From the NCBI GenBank assembly GCA_036009045.1, contig DASYML010000035.1:7993-71992 (forward strand): a stretch of DNA of 64,000 nucleotides, written 5' to 3'. The notes under the pieces are model-generated. The model was not told where the DNA came from. It made no database searches and was given only the letters and a program-made list of their open reading frames with translations. The translations under genes and the position numbers were made by a program. The stretch comes from DASYML01 sp036009045. GTDB lineage: Bacteria > Acidobacteriota > Blastocatellia > Pyrinomonadales > Pyrinomonadaceae. This document shows positions 7,997 through 17,756 of this stretch, in pieces (position 1 is the first letter of the stretch; each line of letters begins with the position of its first letter).

Positions 7997-10303
7997 TTAT
8001 CGGACTTCAAAGAATTCGATAGAGGAAAGTTTCCAGGCCCCGTTCGTGCGCGCGAGCATGAGGACAGCCGTCCCCGCCTGGTCGCGGCCAAACTCCCTTG
8101 TGTTGAGGCTCACGTCTACGGCGAGGCGGTTGGCGTCCAACAGTTCGGTACGCAGGACGCGCGTCTGCCATAACTCAGGCTGGCTTCCGACGATGCCCTG
8201 CACGAAACGGCTCAACTCGCCGGGCACGATGAGAGATTCCATCTCCGTCTTTTTGCCGCTCTTGACCGCCGCATCGAATTGGCCTACGAAACTCTTGGCC
8301 GCTTCGTCTATGGCAGGGGCCGCGCCCGCCTTGGCTTCCGCGTTGATGCGACCGGCACGCGCGGCGACCGTCGAAGCGTACTCTGCATCCGCGCGCACGG
8401 CTTCGTTAAAGCGTCGCGCGGCTTCCGCTGCCTGCCCTTTGCGTAAGGCCACCTCGCCGAGACCTATGTTGGCCCAGGCGAGCGCGGCTGGCGTCGGCGC
8501 ACGCTCTTCCAGGGTCGCGCGAAACTCCTTCTCCGCCTCGTCCACTTTGTTCCCTGCAAGCAGAGAGCGCGCGAGCAGGATGCGTGCCTCCTGCATGTGC
8601 GGCGAGATGGCTAGTTGTTCGCGCGCGAGGCTCTCCGCCTGTGCGTATTGCTGGCCCGCGTAGAGACGCGTCGCTTCGGCGAGCGCATCGTCGCTCTGGC
8701 GCGTGCGCGGCGCGATGTCGTTGGCGTAATCAAGTTGTGGATAGAGTTTGTCAGGATCAATCTCGACGCGCGAGATGCGCGCCTGTGTGTTGAAGACGGC
8801 CTCCGCGAAATTGCGCGCGGGGATGGTCGTGTCAACCGTTAAGCGTTCTCCGCTGGCGGTCGTCGCCGCGACCGTCACAGAGGCATCCACGGAACCCAGG
8901 TTGCGCAGCGCGGAGACCCACTGCGCGCCGCGTTGTTGCGGGACGCCCACCAGCAGGTCCATATCCGTCGGCTGGTCCAATTCATGGTCCAGGATGGCCT
9001 TGACGGGCGCGCCTCCACGCTCTACGAGCGCGGCCCTGAGCGCGGCGAGCGTGAGCCCTGTCGGAGTTCCCTTCCCGTTTTGGAGCGAGGCGCGGACGAT
9101 GGTGTGGAAAGCGTCACGACCGAGGGCGCGTTCCAAGATGCGCCAGACCATCGCGCCCTTGTTGGCGACCGAACCGAAGTATGTATCATCGAGCGGCGTC
9201 GCCAGCGAGAGAGGTGCATCGCGTTTGGAGATCGCGACGTAAGCGGTGCGCTGGCGCATGCGCTCCGCGTCAGCCGTCTCGCGCCCGAACTGTTTCTCAA
9301 GAAAGAGATTGGCGAGATACCTTGTCAGTCCCTCGCGTATGACGCCGAAGCCTTCGCCGCGCACGGAGGTCTGTCCGCCGATCCACAAACGCGCGACGGA
9401 TTCGGCGATGAGCAGGGCCGTCGTCGAATCAATCCTGGTCCGGCGAAAGACCGCGCTATCGAGCAGGACCGTGCCCGCGTCGTTGAAGCCCGCGCCGCGC
9501 GTCACGGAGACCAGATGGATCGGAGCGTCCGGCGCTGGGCCAAGCAGGCCCGCGTAAAACGAACGCGCCGCGCCCGCCAGGCTCATCAAAGCTTCGGCCT
9601 CCTTACGCTCTTCCGCGCCGGAGCCTTTCGGCAACCACGTCTGAACTCCGCCAGCTTCGCCCGCGCCCTCCACCCGCTCCCAATCGCCCGTCACAAAGAA
9701 AGGCTGGGCGTTGAGCGATTGCTCGAACATGCTGGAGAGACTGCGCATCTTATGCTCGACGCCGGATGAGACGGCGATCTCTCCATCCAATCTCAGGTTA
9801 AAGGGAGCAACGTCCGCGCCGCGCAGGGCGAACGGCGTGTTGGGCGCTGGATACCAGAAGGAGAGGGGCAGGAAGAGATTCCCGTTGGGCGAGATGGCGG
9901 CGAGGCTCGAATTGTCCGTCAGGGGCAGGCGATAGGCGACCGTCACTCTGGCCGTCGCATCCGGCGCGACGGAGCCTGGGATTCTGATAATCAAGCGCTG
10001 TAAATTGCCTCTCGGCTCCGGCTGCGAGGTGAAGGTGGTCGCCGCATCGTTGACCTTCACGGACTTAATCTCTGCCTTCGGATTGATGCGCACGGTAATG
10101 CTTGAGCCTGCCCCGCGACCAACGTTGCGGACGTTGAGTTCGGCGCTCGCGTTCAAGGCGCGCTCGTTGGCGGACACGTCAGCACTAATGTTGAAACTGG
10201 CGACCTGCCACGCGGCGCGCGGTTCATCCTGCGCCCGCGCGACATGAGGCGTGTAAACTAAAACGAGCAGACAGAAGGCTAGAAAGCAACTAAAGAATTT
10301 CAT
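7997..10303 (-). CDS. Secreted M1-peptidase-like protein without zinc ligands, plus TPR region
   Basis: The 768 residues begin with a signal peptide (cleavage near VARA-QDE). Residues 30-200 form an N-terminal beta domain like that of M1 aminopeptidases, and 240-450 look like the catalytic domain. Where the family has HExxH-W, this protein has AESVARLW (300-307), so both zinc histidines are missing. The second-helix Glu (REGLTRY) is kept, and the usual GAMEN box is replaced by GAGFNDAG. Residues about 540-660 form TPR-like helices, followed by a small C-terminal domain. It is probably a periplasmic or surface binding/scaffold protein. It sits between kdsA and kdsC, so an envelope role is a reasonable inference. 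The SD is weak. Confidence 0.75.
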   Translation of the reverse strand: MKFFSCFLAFCLLVLVYTPHVARAQDEPRAAWQVASFNISADVSANERALNASAELNVRNVGRGAGSSITVRINPKAEIKSVKVNDAATTFTSQPEPRGNLQRLIIRIPGSVAPDATARVTVAYRLPLTDNSSLAAISPNGNLFLPLSFWYPAPNTPFALRGADVAPFNLRLDGEIAVSSGVEHKMRSLSSMFEQSLNAQPFFVTGDWERVEGAGEAGGVQTWLPKGSGAEERKEAEALMSLAGAARSFYAGLLGPAPDAPIHLVSVTRGAGFNDAGTVLLDSAVFRRTRIDSTTALLIAESVARLWIGGQTSVRGEGFGVIREGLTRYLANLFLEKQFGRETADAERMRQRTAYVAISKRDAPLSLATPLDDTYFGSVANKGAMVWRILERALGRDAFHTIVRASLQNGKGTPTGLTLAALRAALVERGGAPVKAILDHELDQPTDMDLLVGVPQQRGAQWVSALRNLGSVDASVTVAATTASGERLTVDTTIPARNFAEAVFNTQARISRVEIDPDKLYPQLDYANDIAPRTRQSDDALAEATRLYAGQQYAQAESLAREQLAISPHMQEARILLARSLLAGNKVDEAEKEFRATLEERAPTPAALAWANIGLGEVALRKGQAAEAARRFNEAVRADAEYASTVAARAGRINAEAKAGAAPAIDEAAKSFVGQFDAAVKSGKKTEMESLIVPGELSRFVQGIVGSQPELWQTRVLRTELLDANRLAVDVSLNTREFGRDQAGTAVLMLARTNGAWKLSSIEFFEVR

Positions 10304-10332
10304 AGATCGTAGAATTAATTTTGGTGGCAGGC

Positions 10333-10806
10333 TTATCCCTGAGATTTACCGTTGCGGCCCTCGTTGATGTAACGCTCGACAGTTGTGATCAACCGGCCCA
10401 ATTTCTCATCAGTCTGTTTGTCGGCCTCCGCCAGCGAATCCATGCGCTCATCCATGTCCCTAGTTAATTGGACCAGTATACTGAAAGATTCTTCTAAGCG
10501 GTTGGTGCGTGATTGATAGTTCAGTTGCTCCTTCGCTAACAGAGCTAGATATTCGTCCGTGCTTGATTGCGCCTCTCTTAATAATGCCAGACGCTCGTCC
10601 GTAGTATCCAGACGCTTTTCCGTCTTATCCGCACGCTCATCCATGTTCCTGATAACCTGGACCAGCATGCCGAGGGTTTCTTCCAACTGGCCGGAGCGTG
10701 ATTGATAGCTCAATTGCGACTCCGCCAGCTTATCAACCTTGATCGTCAACTGTGCCTGCTGTTCGAGGATGAACTGGACAGTATTTTGCATCTCTTCGCT
10801 TGTCAT
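10333..10806 (-). CDS. Coiled-coil protein with internal duplication
   Basis: The 157 residues are almost entirely charged heptad-type helix without signal peptide or membrane segment. Two halves repeat: QLSYQSR...LEETLGMLVQ...NMDERAD near residues 30-60 and QLNYQSR...LEESFSILVQ...DMDERMD near residues 93-123. Short coiled-coil proteins of this kind are frequent in Blastocatellia as I recall, but I know of no assigned function. The SD is AAAGG with 9-nt spacing. It lies between kdsA and the M1-like gene on the same strand and is probably co-transcribed. Confidence 0.75.
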   Translation of the reverse strand: MTSEEMQNTVQFILEQQAQLTIKVDKLAESQLSYQSRSGQLEETLGMLVQVIRNMDERADKTEKRLDTTDERLALLREAQSSTDEYLALLAKEQLNYQSRTNRLEESFSILVQLTRDMDERMDSLAEADKQTDEKLGRLITTVERYINEGRNGKSQG

Positions 10807-10880
10807 TGGCTCAAACCTTTCAAGACCAAATGATGGTCTCTGTTTAAGACGCTTGACGGCTTGACGGATTGTAACACCTT

Positions 10881-11714
10881 TTAATTAACCAGCGCGTGTA
10901 TGTCTCGCAGCATCTTGAGCAGCGGTGCGAGGCGGGCGAGCGGGAGCATGTTGGGGCCATCGGAGGGAGCCTGTTCCGGCCTCTCATGGACTTCCATAAA
11001 GACCGCGTCAACGCCCGTTGCGACGCCCGCGCGCGCCAGCGGTTCGATGTACTGCGGTTGCCCGCCCGTGGCATGGCCGAGCCCGCCGGGCAGTTGCAGC
11101 GAGTGCGTGACATCAAAGACGACGGGCGCGCCGTACTCTCTCATAATCGGAAAAGCGCGCATGTCAACCACCAGATTGTTGTAGCCGAAACTCACGCCGC
11201 GTTCCGTCAGGAGCAGCTTTTCGCAACCGGCGGCCCGCGCCTTCAACACGATATTGCGCGTATCCTCAGGCGCTAGAAACTGTCCCTTCTTGACGTTGAC
11301 GGCGCGGCCCGAACCGGCTGCCTCCGCGATTAAATCGGTCTGGCGACAGAGGAACGCGGGAATCTGTAGGATGTCCACGACTTCCGAGACCGCTTTGACC
11401 TGCGACACGTCATGGATGTCTGTCAGGACGGGGACACAGACTTCATCGCGGACGCGTTTGAGGACATCCAGACCGGCGCGCATGCCGAGTCCGCGAAAGC
11501 TCTCTATGGATGAGCGATTGGCTTTGTCGAATGATGATTTATAGACGAAGTCGAGTCCCGCGTCGCGCGCCCTCGCGGCACACTCGCGCGCCATCATGAG
11601 CGCATGTTCGGCTGATTCGATGACGCACGGACCGGCAATCAAAGTCAGCCTTCCATCACCAAAAGTCGCGTTCCCGACGCTGAAAGATTTAACCTGCGTT
11701 TGTTCTGTCGTCAT
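10881..11714 (-). CDS. kdsA: 3-deoxy-8-phosphooctulonate synthase (metal-dependent class)
   Basis: This enzyme condenses phosphoenolpyruvate with D-arabinose 5-phosphate to Kdo-8-phosphate in the cytoplasm. The 277 residues show IAGPCVIES near the N-terminus, KSSFDKANRSS, DVLKRVRDE...PVLTDIHD, FLCRQTDL, NVKKGQFLAP and FDVTHSLQLPGG. Cys in AGPC together with the later His, Glu (MEVHERPE) and Asp (SDGPN) is the ligand set of the metal-dependent class (Aquifex type), in which E. coli KdsA has Asn instead of Cys. No SD precedes the ATG: a heptamer-type inverted repeat runs right up to it, so translation may depend on coupling or on a leaderless or A/T-rich start. Confidence 0.96.
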   Translation of the reverse strand: MTTEQTQVKSFSVGNATFGDGRLTLIAGPCVIESAEHALMMARECAARARDAGLDFVYKSSFDKANRSSIESFRGLGMRAGLDVLKRVRDEVCVPVLTDIHDVSQVKAVSEVVDILQIPAFLCRQTDLIAEAAGSGRAVNVKKGQFLAPEDTRNIVLKARAAGCEKLLLTERGVSFGYNNLVVDMRAFPIMREYGAPVVFDVTHSLQLPGGLGHATGGQPQYIEPLARAGVATGVDAVFMEVHERPEQAPSDGPNMLPLARLAPLLKMLRDIHALVN

Positions 11715-11795
11715 ATTTCAGTTTTGAGTTTAGAGTCTACAGTTTTCAGTTTTCAGAAAAAAACAACCTGTCTTTGCTCAAAACTGTAAACTGCT
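11715..11795. repeat. Heptamer-built inverted repeat filling the kinase-kdsA gap
   Basis: Phrases of the type AAACTGT/CAGTTTTGAG form imperfect arms (for instance TTCAGTTTTGAGTTT against GCTCAAAACTGTAAAC). The element begins directly after the kinase stop (TAG at 11796-11798) and reaches the kdsA ATG, so it fills the whole 81-nt gap. Confidence 0.65.
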
Positions 11796-13586
11796 CTAAA
11801 AAGGATTCTTGAATATCTTCTTCAAAGTATTTTTGACCTTACCCATCGCCGAAGGCCCCTTCGGCTTCGGGCGCGGTGCGGTCCTGCGTGTGGGTCTCGC
11901 ATCGCGCTCAGGCTCGCGGCGTCTGCTAGTCTCTCTCTCCTCCGCCTGAGAGGCTTCGGCGGATGGAGACGGCGTGGGCGAACCGGCGGGGGTCGGAGAG
12001 TTGAGCGTCTCCGCCCGTGCGCCAGCGTTTCTCGTAGACGCTTTATCGCCCGCCGAGCGAAGCGCCACGACCCCGACGATTAAGGTCAGAAAGGCCAGGC
12101 CGGTAACTACTAACACAGTGGGTTGTCTGGCCCAGTATCGCCAGTCGTGTTTCTGGTCCAGATTGATGCTGATGCGGGAAACAGTGCCCTGATCGGCCTG
12201 AGGCTGCGGAGCAGCGGCAAGACCCGCGACATCAGCAGAAGCGTACGAATTAGTGTCGGCGGCAGTGTTGGCGGAAGTGCTGGCCGCGACGGAGGCGGCG
12301 GCGCTACTGGCTGAAGAGCTTTCGTTGAGTGAAGACCCGTCGGGGATAATGCCTGAAGAGACTTCAGCGACGTTGCTCGCGTGCTGGTCCTGTATCGCTG
12401 GCGGCGGTGGCGTTCCTATCGCTGGCGTTGATGGCGCTCCGTCATCCGCCACGGTATGGAGCATGGTCGTATCGCGCGTCTCGCTCTTGACGGCGGCGGC
12501 GCGGCTTTCGCGCAAACGCTCTATGTCTATCACGAGGCGTCCCGAAGGAGTCTCTGTTCCGGCGCTCCGCAACGACTCTATAGAGGGAGCGCCGTAGCTG
12601 CCCGCGTGTTCGAGGCCGAGACGTTCGGCGGTCGCGTAAAGTTCGCGGCGAAATGCTCCCGCGTCCTGCGGCCTGTCGTCCGGCTTCTTTTCCAGCGCGT
12701 GTAAAATAATTTCTTCCAGCGCGGGCGGAATCGAGTGGACCAATTCGCGCGGCGGCCTGGGCGCTTCGGTCGAATGTTTGAGGGCGACTGCGAGCGGCGA
12801 CGTGCCCGTGAAGGGCGTCACGCTCGTCAACATCTCGTAGAGAATAATTCCGAGGCTGTAGACATCTGCGGCGGGCGTGAGTTTGGCCCCGTCGCATTGT
12901 TCCGGGGACATATAACGCGGCGTGCCTATCATGACGCCGACCTGCGTCAGGGTTTGATGGTCGTCGTCAAGCGCTTCAGCCGCGAGTTTAGCGATGCCGA
13001 AGTCCAGGACCTTGACGACGGCGGGCGCGTGCGGGCGTTGCACTATAAAAATGTTGGCGGGCTTCAAGTCTCTGTGAATGATTCCGGCCTCGTGCGCCGC
13101 CGCGACCGCTGCGGAGACTTGCAGCATCATGGAGACGGCGCGGGCAGTATCCAGAGGAGCCTCGCGCGCGAGCACTTCGCGCAGCGTCACTCCTTCCAAG
13201 AGTTCCATGACGATGTAAACGTACCCGTCTTCGGCCTGACCGAAGTCCGTGACGGCGACGGCGTTGGTGTGTTGGAGGCGACCTGCGGCACGCGCTTCCC
13301 TGCGAAAGCGTGCCTGCGCGGCCTCGTCTTCAACGAAGCGCGGGTTGAGCACCTTGACCGCCACGGGCCTATCAATGAGGAGGTGAGTGGCGCGATAGAC
13401 AGTGCCCATCCCGCCGACTCCGAGGCGTTCGTCCAGCCTGTACTTGTCATCAAACGTGCGCCCGATGAGCGGGTCCACAGGCAGGGCGACCGCGACGGTG
13501 GAATCCGCCTGCAAGGGCGTCCCGTCTTCGGGACACTCTTGCAGGTCGTTCGCGTAACGCAGCCCGCATGTGGGACATTGAAGCAT
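11796..13586 (-). CDS. Membrane Ser/Thr protein kinase with N-terminal zinc-ribbon-like motif
   Basis: About 596 residues. The N-terminus has CPTCGLRY...CPEDGTPL, a zinc-ribbon-like signature usual for these kinases. The catalytic domain (about 45-310) has the glycine loop GVGGMGTVYRA, Lys in VAVKVL, the HRDLKPAN catalytic loop and the DFGIAKL metal loop, followed by IGTPRYMSPEQ. A Ser/Ala/Thr-rich linker follows. One membrane helix (VLVVTGLAFLTLIVGVVAL) lies near residue 500, and a very basic tail ends the protein, so the kinase domain is cytoplasmic. The start is placed at the ATG preceding LQCPTCG (13586); a GTG four codons earlier is the alternative. It sits inside the Kdo operon, so Kdo/LPS or cell-envelope regulation by phosphorylation is an inference. 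A PP2C phosphatase is at 19 kb. Confidence 0.92.
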   Translation of the reverse strand: MLQCPTCGLRYANDLQECPEDGTPLQADSTVAVALPVDPLIGRTFDDKYRLDERLGVGGMGTVYRATHLLIDRPVAVKVLNPRFVEDEAAQARFRREARAAGRLQHTNAVAVTDFGQAEDGYVYIVMELLEGVTLREVLAREAPLDTARAVSMMLQVSAAVAAAHEAGIIHRDLKPANIFIVQRPHAPAVVKVLDFGIAKLAAEALDDDHQTLTQVGVMIGTPRYMSPEQCDGAKLTPAADVYSLGIILYEMLTSVTPFTGTSPLAVALKHSTEAPRPPRELVHSIPPALEEIILHALEKKPDDRPQDAGAFRRELYATAERLGLEHAGSYGAPSIESLRSAGTETPSGRLVIDIERLRESRAAAVKSETRDTTMLHTVADDGAPSTPAIGTPPPPAIQDQHASNVAEVSSGIIPDGSSLNESSSASSAAASVAASTSANTAADTNSYASADVAGLAAAPQPQADQGTVSRISINLDQKHDWRYWARQPTVLVVTGLAFLTLIVGVVALRSAGDKASTRNAGARAETLNSPTPAGSPTPSPSAEASQAEERETSRRREPERDARPTRRTAPRPKPKGPSAMGKVKNTLKKIFKNPF

Positions 13587-13622
13587 AAAAAATTTCACAC
13601 GGCGCGTCGGGCGCAGCCAGGG

Positions 13623-14210
13623 CTAAACATCCTTTGATTGACTCAACGTTAGTATATACGGTGAGGAGTCCGCGCGGAACTCCGCGCGAGTGATAAAGTA
13701 TGAAACCACATCCGTATCTTGATGACGAACTTCCTTTTCATACCTCATCCCGGCCTTCTCCATGACCCTGTGCGAGCCGACGTTGGCGTGTTCGGCGATG
13801 GCGACGATGCGCTCCAGCGTCGTTTCTTCAAAGGCAAATCTGAGACAAGCCTTCGCGGCTTCCGTGACCAGCCCCTGGTTCCAGCGCTCGCGCGCCAGCC
13901 CGTAAAATAGCTCGACTTCGCACGTCTCATCCAAAAACGTAAAACCGCAGTAGCCGACTAATCTTCCAGCCTCTTTGTGGACCAGGGCGAACTGTCCGAA
14001 GCCGTGCGCGTCCCAAAATTCGCGGCTCCGCTTGAGAAATATCTCGACGCGCTCGCGCGGCATGGGTTTGCCGCCGTTGAGATACCTCGTCACCAGCGTG
14101 TCGCCCAAGATACGAGACACCTCGTCAAGGTCTTGCGGCCTGAACAGGCGCAGGAGCAACCTCTCCGTCTCAATCTCTATCTCGCGTCGGGCCATTTTTG
14201 GACCACTCAT
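13623..14210 (-). CDS. GNAT-family N-acetyltransferase (RimJ/RimL-like)
   Basis: The 195 residues carry the Acetyltransf_3 pattern: ETERLLLRLFRPQDLDEV at the start, a central GYCGF strand, the acetyl-CoA loop region WNQGLVTEAAKACLRFAFEE, and NVGSHRVMEKAGMRYE near the C-terminus. Relatives acetylate ribosomal proteins or small molecules. The substrate cannot be read from sequence. The ATG lies 8 nt after the pyrG stop codon (a second ATG is five codons inside), so it is probably coupled to pyrG. Confidence 0.88.
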   Translation of the reverse strand: MSGPKMARREIEIETERLLLRLFRPQDLDEVSRILGDTLVTRYLNGGKPMPRERVEIFLKRSREFWDAHGFGQFALVHKEAGRLVGYCGFTFLDETCEVELFYGLARERWNQGLVTEAAKACLRFAFEETTLERIVAIAEHANVGSHRVMEKAGMRYEKEVRHQDTDVVSYFITRAEFRADSSPYILTLSQSKDV

Positions 14211-14218
14211 TTAATTAT

Positions 14219-15922
<1,704 letters not shown>

Positions 15923-15997
15923 CTGTCTCCTCATGAAATATAGGGTTAAAAAGTTTAAAGGTCAGGAAGCAAAGCTGATGTAGTTAAACTGATAAAG

Positions 15998-16342
15998 TTA
16001 AGGCTCAACCTTATTCACTTCATCTTTAATTCCTTCATCATTCGTCCCTGCGCCGTCTTTACCAACATCGTTTTTATCATCACCATCGCCGGATTCCTGC
16101 TGGTCGTGGTAATGGCCCGCGCGCAAATCATTTTGCACGGCGACGGCCTTCTCGGCTGCGGGGTCCAGAATCTTCTGCAAGCCCATCGCGCCGCCGCTCA
16201 GCAGCCCCTTACCGATGCTCTCCCTGAGACGCTCCTCATACTCTTCCTGCGTCAACTCGCGCGGCTGGTTGGCGCGCATCAGCCAGTACAGCCCGCCCCC
16301 CACAATCAATACAATCACACCTAAGCCAATCCAGTCATTCAT
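15998..16342 (-). CDS. Small membrane-anchored protein of unknown function
   Basis: The 114 residues start with one transmembrane helix (WIGLGVIVLIVGGGLYWLM, 4-22). An acidic helix TQEEYEERLRESIGKG follows, then a hydrophilic tail rich in Asp, Gly and Lys. The N-terminal helix is probably an uncleaved anchor. The gene lies between kdsB and pyrG in the Kdo operon. I do not recognise a family; the TQEEYEERLRE segment may be a small conserved motif. SD is weak. Confidence 0.65.
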   Translation of the reverse strand: MNDWIGLGVIVLIVGGGLYWLMRANQPRELTQEEYEERLRESIGKGLLSGGAMGLQKILDPAAEKAVAVQNDLRAGHYHDQQESGDGDDKNDVGKDGAGTNDEGIKDEVNKVEP

Positions 16343-16349
16343 ATTAACT

Positions 16350-16429
16350 CAGTGACAAGTGACAGGTGACGAGTAAGAAGAAGATGTTGTTGTTTTAACT
16401 TGTCACTCGTCACCTGTCACTTGTCACTG
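16350..16429. repeat. Heptamer-built inverted repeat overlapping the kdsB stop
   Basis: The left arm CAGTGACAAGTGACAGGTGA and right arm TCACCTGTCACTTGTCACTG are exact complements, extended inward with GACGAGT/ACTCGTC. The unit phrase is GTGACRA. The last codons of kdsB (VTSDR) and its stop lie in the right arm. The element fills the gap to the next gene. Confidence 0.9.
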
Positions 16430-17237
16430 CTCCAAAAATTCCCCGCACGCGTTCTAAATCTTCCGGCGTATCAACGCCGATGGAGGGCGTGTCGGCCGGG
16501 ACGACTCTGATGATGGCCCCGTGTTCGAGCGCGCGCAGTTGTTCGAGCGCTTCCGTGCGTTCAAGCGTTGATGTAGGCCAACTCGAATATTCTAACAAAA
16601 AGCCGCGACGATAGGCATAAAGCCCCGTGTGCTTGCGAAAGAGCGCGAGCAGCGCAGGCTCTTCCGCGAGCGCCCGCTCAAGCGTCCCGTATTTGTTGAC
16701 GGCCTCGCGCGGGAAAGGAATCGGCGCGCGTGAAAAATAGAGCGCCCGCCCGCTCTCGTCCATCAGGACTTTAACCACGTCGGCGCTCAGGACATCCGCC
16801 GCGCGTGTGATGGGTTCGCAGGTGGTGACGATGCTGGCATCCGTCGAAAGGCTTAACTCTTCGACCGCTCTTTCAATCGTGCGCGGAGAGATGAGCGGTT
16901 CGTCTCCCTGCACGTTGACGATGATGCCCGCATCTTCGAGGGTGCGCGCGACTTCGGCCAGACGGTCACTCCCGCTCGCGTGGGTCCCGCTCGTCATGAC
17001 CGCTTCGTAACCGGCATCCCTGACCGCTTTGAGGATGCGCCGGTCATCGGTCGCCACGATGGCGCGCGAGACGTTGCGTGCGGCGAGGGCGCGTTCGACG
17101 ACATGCGTAATCATGGGTCGCCCGGCTATCTCGCACAGGGGTTTGCCCGGAAATCTGGTCGAATGGAAACGAGCGGGAATGATGGCGACAGCTATGGTTT
17201 GAGGCAGGGTTTGAGGATTTGCGCCCGTGTCATTCAC
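16410..17237 (-). CDS. kdsB: 3-deoxy-manno-octulosonate cytidylyltransferase
   Basis: KdsB activates Kdo with CTP to CMP-Kdo, the donor for lipid A-Kdo transfer. Signatures are IPARFHSTRFPGKPL (nucleotide loop), the region GRPMITHVVERA, VNVQGDEPLI, and PFPREAVNKYGTL. At 275 residues it is slightly longer than usual (about 250). A GTG at 17237 is taken as start; the frame remains open upstream, but that part is translated from a repeat. It is the first gene of the Kdo operon. The final five residues (VTSDR) and the stop are encoded by a heptamer repeat, so the natural C-terminus has been remodelled. Confidence 0.95.
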   Translation of the reverse strand: MNDTGANPQTLPQTIAVAIIPARFHSTRFPGKPLCEIAGRPMITHVVERALAARNVSRAIVATDDRRILKAVRDAGYEAVMTSGTHASGSDRLAEVARTLEDAGIIVNVQGDEPLISPRTIERAVEELSLSTDASIVTTCEPITRAADVLSADVVKVLMDESGRALYFSRAPIPFPREAVNKYGTLERALAEEPALLALFRKHTGLYAYRRGFLLEYSSWPTSTLERTEALEQLRALEHGAIIRVVPADTPSIGVDTPEDLERVRGIFGAVTSDR

Positions 17238-17281
17238 GGGATAGCAGAATAGTCTCTGCGCTCGCCCCGTGTCAATGAAAA

Positions 17282-17396
17282 GCAGTGACGAGTGACGAGT
17301 GACTGGTGATGAGCAGGAAGTAGAATGAGGGAAAGAAAGCAACAGGCAAGAGGATGTCGTTTTAACTCGTCACTCATCACTCGTCACTCGTCACTG
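17282..17396. repeat. Heptamer-built inverted repeat upstream of kdsB
   Basis: The arms CAGTGACGAGTGACGAGTGA and TCACTCGTCACTCGTCACTG come from tandem GTGACGA units and flank a 50-nt AG-rich loop. This is the only member of the set lying in a divergent gap (kdsB to the left, trans-sulfuration gene to the right) rather than behind a stop codon. Confidence 0.85.
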
Positions 17397-17408
17397 TTTT
17401 TCTTCCGT

Positions 17409-17438
17409 TTGACAGCGCCGCGTGCGCGCGTTTACCAT
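17409..17438 (+). promoter_or_regulatory. Possible sigma-70-type promoter, plus strand
   Basis: TTGACA (17409-17414), 18-nt spacer, TACCAT (17433-17438). It points towards the PLP-enzyme gene, whose start is more than 300 nt downstream, which would leave a long leader. The -10 box is only a moderate match. Confidence 0.35.
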
Positions 17439-17756
17439 GCAGTCAATGTAAAGATTAATATGATAAAGCTCTTACAGAGACATCATTTATCGCTGGTAAT
17501 TAAACTTCATGCTGCCGGGCATCAGAGAGAAAATCATTAACCTCGCGGGTCAGACTCCGCCGCCGCCGCGCCTCGCGCGTTTCGCCAGACCGCCGCTCGC
17601 GCACCTGTGCGCCGGGCAACGCGGCCCCGGCGCACGCCGCTTAAAAATCTTCCACGTCTACACGGAACGCCACATGAGCCAGAGGCCATTCGACCAGTGA
17701 TGTGACACGAGCGAGCAGCTTTCGACTCATGACTCATGACTCATGACTTAATTATT
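17439..17756. other. Long leader/gap without a convincing gene
   Basis: This is AT-rich up to about 17510, then very GC-rich. A 63-codon frame (17509-17700) has no SD and a composition that looks like chance. The end carries three direct GACTCAT units (17724-17747), a half-copy of the heptamer type. No SAM riboswitch core could be recognised. Confidence 0.5.

Noticed and set aside
16350..16429. CRISPR array made of short direct repeats
   Set aside because: The units are 7 nt, contiguous, without spacers, and mirrored in an inverted arm. No cas genes in the window.
17509..17700. 63-codon ORF in the divergent gap
   Set aside because: No SD, Pro/Arg-rich chance composition, and a similar length frame on the other strand.
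17439..17756. SAM riboswitch before the trans-sulfuration gene
   Set aside because: The long leader invited the idea, but no SAM-I or SAM-II core could be recognised.
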